The position numbers and the translations under genes are program-made. A DNA stretch of 5,809 nucleotides from Chloroflexi bacterium UBA5177. Lineage in GTDB: Bacteria > Chloroflexota > UBA5177. Positions 1-5,809 of this stretch are shown piece by piece (the stretch's first letter is position 1; each line of letters begins with the position of its first letter). Below the pieces are notes generated by a model that had not been told where the DNA came from, made no database searches, and worked only from the letters and a program-made list of their open reading frames with translations. Location of the stretch: positions 631-6,439 of the forward strand of contig DHWR01000100.1 in the NCBI GenBank assembly GCA_002413265.1, in the 5' to 3' direction.

Positions 1-1626
1 CTCGGCTATCAGACCGTGTTCCAGACCGGTCTAGGCCTCACCAGGGACATCACTCCACAGCTCCTTGGCCCCGACATAACGGCTTCCGATGCGCACGACA
101 TCCTCGTTACTCCGCTGCGTCTCTACCTGGAGCATTTCGGCCTCTTCCTGTTCATAATCGTGTCCTACCTTTTGCTGCTTTTGCTTCGCGACGCCGGCCT
201 GGCGCGAGCCGTGAAGCGGTGGGGCCTATTCCTTCGATTTGCCGTTTACTATCGCGATCGACTGGTGCGGGTCATTCACGCCGGGCGATCTGCCAGAAGG
301 ATGCTGAGCCCTCAGGCGCCGATCCTCGATCCGTCACTGCTCGTCGGGTTCGCCATCGTTGCCGGTGGGCTGGCGTTCTTGGGCTACTACTTACTGGCGT
401 TTCTCATTGCGGTGATGGGACTCGCGTTCTTGCTGCTCGCGCGCTTGGCACATCGCCTGACGCGCGCCGAAGTCTTCGCGTGCGTTCTTCTGTTCCTGCC
501 GTTGGCACTATCGGCCGGCACGCAGATTTTCTTCATCAAAGACTTCTTGGCCGGTGGCCGGGATTTCCGTATGAACACCGTCTTCAAGTTCTATAACGAA
601 TCCTGGGTTCTGTACGCGGTCTGCGCTGCCACCATGACGTACGCATTTATGGACCGGCTGATTGCCCGAACGCCCGCCCCAAGCAAAGCGGGATCTCCGA
701 TGATTTCAGAAGCGGGCGCCGCGCACGGCGATGGCCATACGCTAATGAGCGCTGTGCCTTTGGAGCGGCTTCACATACCGGAAGCTGTCGGACAACCCGT
801 TGGTGCATCGCTCCCCGGACACGTCTATCCCTCTGACATGGAAGAGGGCGGTCTCGGTTCCGCGGACGGCGCGAATGGCGAACCGGAACCGGCTGCCGAG
901 TCACTGACCGCTCTGGTTGAAGAGGCTGAAACAACGAAGTCGAAGTCTTCTCGCTCCGCGCCGTGGCGGCGGCCGTTGGCACTCCTCAACTACTACCCCA
1001 TATGGACGCTCAGCTTCATCGCGTTGATGGCCGCGAGCGCCATCTACACGTTCGGCGGCACCATCAACCGCGAGGACTATCGATCCGCATGGCTGCCTGA
1101 GAACAGCGTGCCCCGCAGCCTCGACGGTATGGCTTTCATGAAAGTCGCCTATCCGCAAGATTTGGCTGGAATCCAGTGGCTGAATGCCAACGCCCGCGGC
1201 GCCCAGGTACTCGCCGAGGCCCATTCAGTGTCGCTGGGCTACACCTGGCCGTCTCGAGTGAGCATGTTCACGGGCCTTCCGACCATCATGAACGGCATCC
1301 ACGAGGGAGAGCAGCGCTTCAGTGACGAGATGAACCCATCACAGAACTGTAACCTGACCCGAGACCCGTCTAGCTGCACGACGAGGTTTCCATCTCGCGA
1401 CGACGATCTGACGACGCTCTACAACTCTCCACGACCCAACGACGCGTGGAGAGTGATCCATAAATACGGGGTTCGCTACATCTTTGTGGGCTTCTCTGAG
1501 ACGCACTGCAGCGATGCCGTTTGCTATTCGAAGGCCGGCATCGACAAATTCAGTCGCATGGTTGGCCATGGTCTCAAGCTGGCATTCCAGCGACCCGGGG
1601 TGAAGATCTACGAGGTCTTGACGTGA
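1..1626 (+). CDS. DUF2298 / Chlor_Arch_YYY family integral membrane protein, C-terminal part (5' truncated by window)
   Basis: The frame is open from base 1 to TGA at 1624-1626, giving 541 codons. The GTG at 16 lies inside family-conserved sequence and is not the true start. Comparison with the paralog at 1623-3917 suggests about 340-370 N-terminal residues are missing, including the YYY and GDLHxHVMALP motifs. Counting from base 1, hydrophobic segments lie near residues 42-62, 112-150 (probably two), 155-178, 200-220 and 332-352. The family motif RMNTVFKF is at 190-197, just after a GGRD segment. A hydrophilic Ala/Gly/Pro/Glu/Ser-rich insert at about 222-325 is absent from the paralog. The tail from about 385 is a soluble domain with the shared KYGVRY motif, probably extracytoplasmic, and carries C450, C459, C503 and C508. 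Membership of the YYY family is well supported by the paralog. The family sits among GT-C-like glycosyltransferases, but its substrate is unknown. Confidence 0.85.
   Translation, partial: LGYQTVFQTGLGLTRDITPQLLGPDITASDAHDILVTPLRLYLEHFGLFLFIIVSYLLLLLLRDAGLARAVKRWGLFLRFAVYYRDRLVRVIHAGRSARRMLSPQAPILDPSLLVGFAIVAGGLAFLGYYLLAFLIAVMGLAFLLLARLAHRLTRAEVFACVLLFLPLALSAGTQIFFIKDFLAGGRDFRMNTVFKFYNESWVLYAVCAATMTYAFMDRLIARTPAPSKAGSPMISEAGAAHGDGHTLMSAVPLERLHIPEAVGQPVGASLPGHVYPSDMEEGGLGSADGANGEPEPAAESLTALVEEAETTKSKSSRSAPWRRPLALLNYYPIWTLSFIALMAASAIYTFGGTINREDYRSAWLPENSVPRSLDGMAFMKVAYPQDLAGIQWLNANARGAQVLAEAHSVSLGYTWPSRVSMFTGLPTIMNGIHEGEQRFSDEMNPSQNCNLTRDPSSCTTRFPSRDDDLTTLYNSPRPNDAWRVIHKYGVRYIFVGFSETHCSDAVCYSKAGIDKFSRMVGHGLKLAFQRPGVKIYEVLT
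1612..1616 (+). promoter_or_regulatory. Shine-Dalgarno site supporting the GTG start at 1623
   Basis: GAGGT lies inside the end of the upstream gene, six bases before the GTG at 1623-1625. That GTG overlaps the upstream stop as GTGA. Spacing and sequence favour this start over the ATG at 1521, which would add 34 residues of non-family sequence read out of frame through the upstream gene. Confidence 0.65.
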
Positions 1627-3917
1627 TCGACGCCGTTCGATGGGTCATCATCCTCGAGGCCCTGGCCCTGGCCTTCATGCCCCTCACCTGCTGGCTGCTT
1701 CGATCTCTACCCGATCGAGGCTACGGTGCCGCCAAGATAGCCGGCCTTTTGGCGGTCACCTACGTCAGCTGGCTGATCGGGTCGGTCATACCGATCGCCT
1801 CATCCGGAGTGCTTCCATACGCGGTCTTGCTGGTTGGTGGCGCTGTCGGCTGGTGGCTGGCGCTGGACGAGACCATATCCTCGCTGCGCGACGCCGGGAG
1901 AGTGATCGCGCTCGAAGAGGTGCTTTTCCTGACGACGTTCATAGCTTGGAGCCTGCTGCGCGCCTATGTGATTCATCCTGGAATTACGCATACCGAGCAG
2001 CCGATGGACATGGCGTTGCTCAATGCCTCCATCCATGCCTCCTCCTATCCCGCCTACGACCCGTGGATGAGCGGCCACACCATCAACTACTACTACCTCG
2101 GCTATCTCATGTACGGGATGCTGGCCAAGCTGAGCGGGGTCGCGCCGACCGTGGCCTTCAACCTCGCGCTGTCGACGATTCCGGCACTGGTGGTCAGCGC
2201 GACTTACGGCGTGGCCTACGCCCTCACCCGGCGACTCTGGTGGGCAGTGCTCGCGCCCGTCTTCGTTGCAGTAATTGGCAACTGGCACGCGGCCTTTGTA
2301 CAGCTACCCGCGGGAGAGACACCGGAAAAGACCTTCTGGTGGTTCTGGCCGAGCACCCGAGTCATCGGTGGCTTGTGCCCCCAGCAGTGCAGCACCATTA
2401 CCGAATTTCCGTACTTCAGCTTCCTGTTGGGCGATCTTCATGCTCACGTCATGGCTCTGCCGGAAGCGCTTCTCTGCATAACGATTGGGTGCGGGTTCCT
2501 GTTTTCGACCGACAGACTCGAACCGCGTTGGAATCCGCTTACCGCAGGACGTATCGCCTGCGCAGCGGTGGCGGTTGGCGCGCTTTTCGCGATCAACAGT
2601 TGGGACTTCCCGATTTATCTGCTCCTGCTCGCCGGGTGCGTCGGCGCCCACGCGTATCTTGCCGACGATAGCCCTACGTGGTGGCGGGCGCCTCTGGCCA
2701 TAGCAGCGATCTTGTCGGTTGCTAGCGTTGCGGCCTTCACGCCCTTCTACCTGAATTACCGATCGGTGGCCAAGGGCATCGGGTTCGTGAACACGCCGTC
2801 CGACTTCTGGCAGTTCGCCCAGGTGCTGGGTTTCTTTGTGCTGCTCGCCGCCATTTTTGTCGCCGTGCTGGGCGTTCTCCTTCAACCAGCCGACGCCGTC
2901 GAAGATGAAGAGGAGATGACCCCTCGTGCTGCCGCGACGGAAGCGGGACAGATCCAGGCGTGGACCTCCTCCAATATCGCAACCATTGCGATCGTCGCGG
3001 CCATTGTCCTGCTGAGCATTCGCTTGAATCTCGAGGTCCTGGTGGTGCTTCTCGGGGTCGGGGCGGGCGCCCTGCTGCTGCTCTACCGCGTACTCAACAC
3101 GCCGGAGCCAAACAGGTCGGACGCCGTGGCGCTCCTTCTCATCGCTGCCGGCTGTCTAGCCGCGGCGGTACCTGAGGTCGTGTATCTGAAGGATGTATTT
3201 CAAGGCGGCACGGACTACCGAATGAATACGGTGTTCAAGTTTGACTATCAGGCGTGGCTACTCCTCGGGCTCGCGGCCTCCTACTCCGCATACCGCGCTT
3301 GGGAGGTGTTGCGCGCCTACTTCTCGACTCAACTCGGATGGGTGGTGCTCGGGGTGACCGCGGCAGTCGTCCTTGCCGGGGGTGTCTACACCTGGGACGC
3401 TCCTCATTCCACAGCTCAAGCGGGCACGGCGAATAGCCTCGACGCGCTGGCCTCACTCAAAATTGACAATCCAGGAGACTATGGCATGGTGCGCTGGCTG
3501 ATAGCTCATGCACCGGCAAAGACTGTAGAGCTGGAGGCAATAGGTAGCGCCACTCATGGAGACGAGTTCCAGGCTCAGTTCGGCAGGATCGCCGGCTTCA
3601 CTGGGCTATCGGCCGTCATGGGATGGGAAGGCCACGAGTATCAGTGGCGCGGCTCGGATCCCGAGATTGGCACTCGCGTTGCCGACGTTGGCACCATCTA
3701 CACCACGTCAAATCCGCAGACCGCGGCAACGCTGCTGCGCAAGTACGGCGTTCGGTACGTCGTCGTCGGCCAGACGGAACGGACGGTGTACGGGCAAAGC
3801 TCGAAAGGTTTGGCGAAGTTCGGCAGCTTCATGCGAGTCGCCTACCACATCACGTACCCGGCATCCGGACCGGCCGGAGCGCCTACCACCCAAACAGACA
3901 CGATCTACACCTGGTAG
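1623..3917 (+). CDS. DUF2298 / Chlor_Arch_YYY family integral membrane protein (putative GT-C-like glycosyltransferase)
   Basis: A complete 764-residue polytopic protein with more than a dozen hydrophobic segments, the first at about residues 8-27. It matches the single-copy Chlor_Arch_YYY class, usually 700-900 residues. Signature sequences in order: E125-Q-P-M-D129 in the first large loop; D146-P-W148; INYYYLGY at 154-161, the defining YYYxG motif; GDLHAHVMALP from 270, with D271, H273 and H275; and RMNTVFKF at 533-540. An acidic loop (E427 to E431) lies mid-protein. The C-terminal part, from about 610, is mostly soluble, with GHEYQWR and KYGVRY elements. The loop acids fit a GT-C-type membrane glycosyltransferase using a lipid-linked donor, but that is inference and no substrate can be named. 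The GTG start overlaps the stop of the upstream paralog by four bases, so the two are probably co-translated. TAG is at 3915-3917. Confidence 0.9.
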   Translation: MIDAVRWVIILEALALAFMPLTCWLLRSLPDRGYGAAKIAGLLAVTYVSWLIGSVIPIASSGVLPYAVLLVGGAVGWWLALDETISSLRDAGRVIALEEVLFLTTFIAWSLLRAYVIHPGITHTEQPMDMALLNASIHASSYPAYDPWMSGHTINYYYLGYLMYGMLAKLSGVAPTVAFNLALSTIPALVVSATYGVAYALTRRLWWAVLAPVFVAVIGNWHAAFVQLPAGETPEKTFWWFWPSTRVIGGLCPQQCSTITEFPYFSFLLGDLHAHVMALPEALLCITIGCGFLFSTDRLEPRWNPLTAGRIACAAVAVGALFAINSWDFPIYLLLLAGCVGAHAYLADDSPTWWRAPLAIAAILSVASVAAFTPFYLNYRSVAKGIGFVNTPSDFWQFAQVLGFFVLLAAIFVAVLGVLLQPADAVEDEEEMTPRAAATEAGQIQAWTSSNIATIAIVAAIVLLSIRLNLEVLVVLLGVGAGALLLLYRVLNTPEPNRSDAVALLLIAAGCLAAAVPEVVYLKDVFQGGTDYRMNTVFKFDYQAWLLLGLAASYSAYRAWEVLRAYFSTQLGWVVLGVTAAVVLAGGVYTWDAPHSTAQAGTANSLDALASLKIDNPGDYGMVRWLIAHAPAKTVELEAIGSATHGDEFQAQFGRIAGFTGLSAVMGWEGHEYQWRGSDPEIGTRVADVGTIYTTSNPQTAATLLRKYGVRYVVVGQTERTVYGQSSKGLAKFGSFMRVAYHITYPASGPAGAPTTQTDTIYTW

Positions 3918-3928
3918 CTGAGAAACGC

Positions 3929-3937
3929 TGGTATAAT
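3929..3937 (+). promoter_or_regulatory. Extended -10 promoter driving hflX
   Basis: TGGTATAAT matches the bacterial sigma-70 extended -10 (TGnTATAAT) exactly. No good TTGACA-like -35 lies 16-18 bases upstream; the extended TG may compensate. The expected transcription start is near 3943-3946, giving hflX a leader of about 55-58 bases. The promoter sits 11 bases after the upstream membrane-protein stop and is the only convincing promoter before hflX. Confidence 0.65.
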
Positions 3938-3947
3938 GACAGTGTCA
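3937..3947 (+). promoter_or_regulatory. 11-bp palindrome at the transcription start, possible operator
   Basis: TGACA-G-TGTCA is a perfect inverted repeat with five-base arms around one central base. It shares the last T of the -10 box and covers the expected start of transcription, a position where a bound repressor would block initiation. It is short enough to occur by chance, and no regulator gene is in the window. Confidence 0.25.
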
Positions 3948-3962
3948 AGTAAGCGCGTCTGA

Positions 3963-3989
3963 GGCAGCCCTCGGGCTGTCATTTTTCTT
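3963..3989 (+). terminator. Intrinsic terminator or attenuator in the hflX leader
   Basis: GGCAGCC (3963-3969) pairs with GGCTGTC (3974-3980) around a CTCG loop, giving a seven-pair GC-rich stem with one G-U pair. ATTTTTCTT follows directly. This has the form of a Rho-independent terminator and could end transcripts from the upstream membrane-protein genes. It also lies between the TATAAT promoter and the hflX ATG at 4001, with only 11 bases after the U-tract, too few for another ordinary promoter. Transcripts from the promoter must therefore read through it, so an attenuator is plausible. Competing pairings are 3935-3942 with 3976-3983, and the weak 3965-3969 with 3990-3994. Confidence 0.6.
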
Positions 3990-4000
3990 GGCTGAAACTC

Positions 4001-5284
4001 ATGCCACATCTCACCTCGACTTCACAGCAGTCCCTCCGAGCGGTTCTACTGGCAGCAGAGACCGACGACTCCGGCTGGTCCGCCGATCAATCTCTGGCGG
4101 AGCTAACGCGTCTCGCCGCGACAGCGGGGATCGAAGTCGTAGGAAAGGTCACACAACATCTCCACGAGGTCCATCCGCGCAGCTATCTCGGCAAGGGCAA
4201 ACTGCAAGAGCTCAAGGCTGAGAAGAGCTCATTGCGGTTCGACGCCGTCATTGCGGACGACGAGCTGCGACCCGCGCAGCAGCATTTTCTGGAAGAAGTA
4301 CTCGACGTGCAGGTACTCGATCGAACGGCGCTAATCCTGCATATTTTCGCGCAACACGCGCGGACCAGAGAGGGCCGGCTGCAGGTGGAGCTCGCACAAT
4401 ACCGATACCGATTGCCACGCCTGAGCGGGCGGGGAGTCGAGCTCTCGCGGCTGGGAGGCGGCATCAATACTCGAGGGCCTGGAGAAACCAAGCTCGAGTC
4501 GGACAGACGGCGCATGAGGCACCGAATATCCGAGCTGGAGCACGACATCGAACGGGTCAGAGAGACGCGATCCCTGCAACGTCGACAGCGTCGCCGCTCG
4601 GGGATCCCGGTCATAGCCGTGGTCGGCTACACGAATGCCGGGAAATCAACGCTGATGAACCGCCTCACCGGCGCCGACGTGCTCAGCAGCGATCAGCTGT
4701 TCGCGACGCTTGACCCCACCACCCGGCGCCATCAGCTGATCAACGGGCAGGAGGTACTTCTGACCGACACCGTCGGATTTATTCAGAAGCTCCCAACGGA
4801 TCTGGTGGCTGCATTCCGAGCGACCCTCGAGGAAATCACGGAGGCGGATCTTATTCTTCACGTGGTCGACGCGTCTCATGCTCAGGCCGACGAACAAGCT
4901 GACGCGGTCGAAGACGAGCTTGAAGAGTTGGGCGTGCAACACACCCGTCGGTTGACGGCGCTGAACAAGATCGACAAGGCAGCGCCCGAGCGGCTGGCGG
5001 CGCTCAACCGATATTTCGACGCCCCCGTCTGTATCTCCGCGCTCCAGGGCACTGGTGTGGAGAATCTGGAGGAGCAGCTGCTGAACGCCGTATCCGCTCA
5101 GTTTGTACCCGTGACCGTCCAGATACCGTACGGCGATGCGGATCTCGTCAACCTGTTCCGCTCTCGCGGCACGGTGGAGACTGAAGACCACATTGCAGCG
5201 GGAACTCTAATCACCGGAAAGCTGCCGCCGGGTCTTGTACAGAGTTTCAAACAGTTCTTGGCGGGCCCGAAGGCCGGAGCGTAG
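4001..5284 (+). CDS. hflX: Ribosome-associated GTPase HflX
   Basis: HflX binds the 50S subunit and splits stalled or idle 70S ribosomes in a nucleotide-dependent way. At 427 residues the protein is full length for the family (E. coli about 426). The N-terminal HflX domain covers roughly 13-108, with the SYLGKGKLQEL signature. A helical middle region at about 110-195 contains the conserved LGGGINTRGPGETKLE stretch. The G domain follows: G1 GYTNAGKST 209-217, G2 TLDPTTR 236-242, G3 DTVGF 256-260, G4 NKID 322-325 and G5 SAL 346-348. A short C-terminal domain ends at TAG 5282-5284. ATG 4001 is the first ATG after an in-frame stop at 3950-3952. No clear Shine-Dalgarno precedes it; a U-rich stretch lies just upstream. 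Expression probably depends on the promoter and hairpin in its leader. No key residue is missing. Confidence 0.97.
   Translation: MPHLTSTSQQSLRAVLLAAETDDSGWSADQSLAELTRLAATAGIEVVGKVTQHLHEVHPRSYLGKGKLQELKAEKSSLRFDAVIADDELRPAQQHFLEEVLDVQVLDRTALILHIFAQHARTREGRLQVELAQYRYRLPRLSGRGVELSRLGGGINTRGPGETKLESDRRRMRHRISELEHDIERVRETRSLQRRQRRRSGIPVIAVVGYTNAGKSTLMNRLTGADVLSSDQLFATLDPTTRRHQLINGQEVLLTDTVGFIQKLPTDLVAAFRATLEEITEADLILHVVDASHAQADEQADAVEDELEELGVQHTRRLTALNKIDKAAPERLAALNRYFDAPVCISALQGTGVENLEEQLLNAVSAQFVPVTVQIPYGDADLVNLFRSRGTVETEDHIAAGTLITGKLPPGLVQSFKQFLAGPKAGA
5276..5279 (+). promoter_or_regulatory. Shine-Dalgarno site for the lipoprotein gene
   Basis: GGAG lies within the last codons of hflX, six bases before the GTG at 5286. 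It supports that GTG as the start and suggests translation coupled to hflX. Confidence 0.6.
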
Positions 5285-5285
5285 T

Positions 5286-5809
5286 GTGAGAGCAATTTTG
5301 GCCGGAATATGTCTAACGCTTGTGCTGGCGGGATGCGGCTTGGCCGGGGTCGCGTCACCAACAGCTACAGCTGTTCCGATCGGCTATGCCACATTCAACG
5401 ACCCGCAGTTTGGTTTCAGCTTCAAGTACCCCCAGAATTGGAGCATTCCAAAATCCGGCGGCCACACGATTCAAAACTCGGGACTGGACCAGTACGTACT
5501 CGACATCACTCTCCCCGGGAGCGAGGCCGGCATGTCCGTGGAGCTGGATGGTGCCGTGAGGCCTCTTCCGCTAACCTTTGTGAACGGAAAAACGAGTCAC
5601 ATCACTGGTGATCCGCACACCTACGTCTACTTCCATCGGACAGTCGCCCAATGGCCGGCAATGAGAGTCGAGCGCTTCTCCGGGACCAAAATGAACGAGA
5701 TAGACACGATCTTCAACACGCGCAAGGAAAGTTACGACATCCGAACAATCGCCGCAAACCCGCCGTTCACGTCGCGCGCGCTCGCCGGCTACGACACGAT
5801 TGTTCGCAC
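5286..5809 (+). CDS. Secreted lipoprotein, PsbP-like type (3' truncated by window)
   Basis: The frame is open from GTG 5286 to the window end (174 codons, no stop). The N-terminus is a type II signal peptide: R2, a hydrophobic core at about 4-14, then lipobox LAGC with the lipidated cysteine at C17. An Ala/Ser/Thr/Pro linker leads to a domain opening near residue 37 with FNDPQFGFSFKYPQNW. The FxFxYPxxW pattern is typical of PsbP-like and related beta-sandwich lipoproteins of unknown role. The protein would be anchored on the outer face of the cytoplasmic membrane. The start lies one base after the hflX stop, behind a GGAG site, so it is probably in the hflX transcript; a functional link to HflX is not implied. 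Overlapping ATG-started frames here (for example 5309-5611) lack these features. The specific function is not recognised. Confidence 0.85.
   Translation, partial: MRAILAGICLTLVLAGCGLAGVASPTATAVPIGYATFNDPQFGFSFKYPQNWSIPKSGGHTIQNSGLDQYVLDITLPGSEAGMSVELDGAVRPLPLTFVNGKTSHITGDPHTYVYFHRTVAQWPAMRVERFSGTKMNEIDTIFNTRKESYDIRTIAANPPFTSRALAGYDTIVR

Noticed and set aside
16..18. GTG as the start of the first membrane-protein gene
   Set aside because: The frame is open upstream to base 1, and the paralog shows that several hundred family residues should precede this point.
1521..1622. ATG at 1521 as the start of the second membrane-protein gene
   Set aside because: It would add 34 residues lying out of frame over conserved sequence of the first gene. 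The GTG at 1623 has a Shine-Dalgarno site and a GTGA overlap.
1640..2671. Long alternative + frame of 343 codons
   Set aside because: It lies wholly within the second YYY gene in another frame. Its translation is Arg/Ser/Pro-rich with no motif, typical of a GC-rich shadow frame.
2304..2885. 193-codon frame on the - strand, with other - strand frames such as 4646-5191
   Set aside because: These are antisense to strongly supported genes and have low-complexity Arg-rich translations with no recognisable family, so they are shadows.
3463..3468. Perfect TTGACA -35 hexamer inside the second YYY gene
   Set aside because: No TATAAT-like hexamer lies 16-18 bases downstream and no gene begins nearby.
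5309..5611. 100-codon + frame overlapping the lipoprotein region
   Set aside because: The GTG-started frame from 5286 has a signal peptide, lipobox, Shine-Dalgarno site and an open frame to the window end; this one has none of these.

Overview
The window looks like bacterial chromosome from the Chloroflexota (Chloroflexi), probably an uncultivated lineage. This is inferred from two adjacent genes of the DUF2298 / 'Chlor_Arch_YYY' family, whose known range is mainly Chloroflexi and archaea. They sit beside a bacterial-type HflX GTPase, a lipobox lipoprotein and a TATAAT promoter, which argue against an archaeon. The sequence is GC-rich. All genes are on the + strand, and no RNA gene, mobile element or CRISPR was seen.

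Layout. (1) Bases 1-1626: the C-terminal 541 codons of a YYY-family polytopic membrane protein, whose N-terminus lies outside the window. (2) Bases 1623-3917: a complete second YYY-family protein of 764 residues. It starts at a GTG inside a GTGA overlap with the stop of gene 1. (3) Bases 3918-4000: a compact intergenic region with an extended -10 promoter (TGGTATAAT), an 11-bp palindrome at the expected transcription start, and then a hairpin plus U-tract that reads as an intrinsic terminator. (4) Bases 4001-5284: hflX, complete, with all GTPase motifs. (5) Bases 5286 to the end: the N-terminal 174 residues of a secreted lipoprotein, starting at GTG one base after the hflX stop.

The two YYY proteins are diverged tandem paralogs that are probably translationally coupled. 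The family belongs to the GT-C-like membrane glycosyltransferase world, but its function is not established. hflX and the lipoprotein gene form a second, tightly packed unit.

The most unusual element is the hflX leader. The only good promoter lies upstream of the terminator-like hairpin, so hflX expression should require readthrough. A tiny reading frame ends exactly at the foot of the hairpin, and bases overlapping the -10 box can pair with the 3' arm of the hairpin. This resembles the attenuation leaders known for antibiotic-resistance hflX genes in Firmicutes, but here it is a hypothesis from sequence alone.
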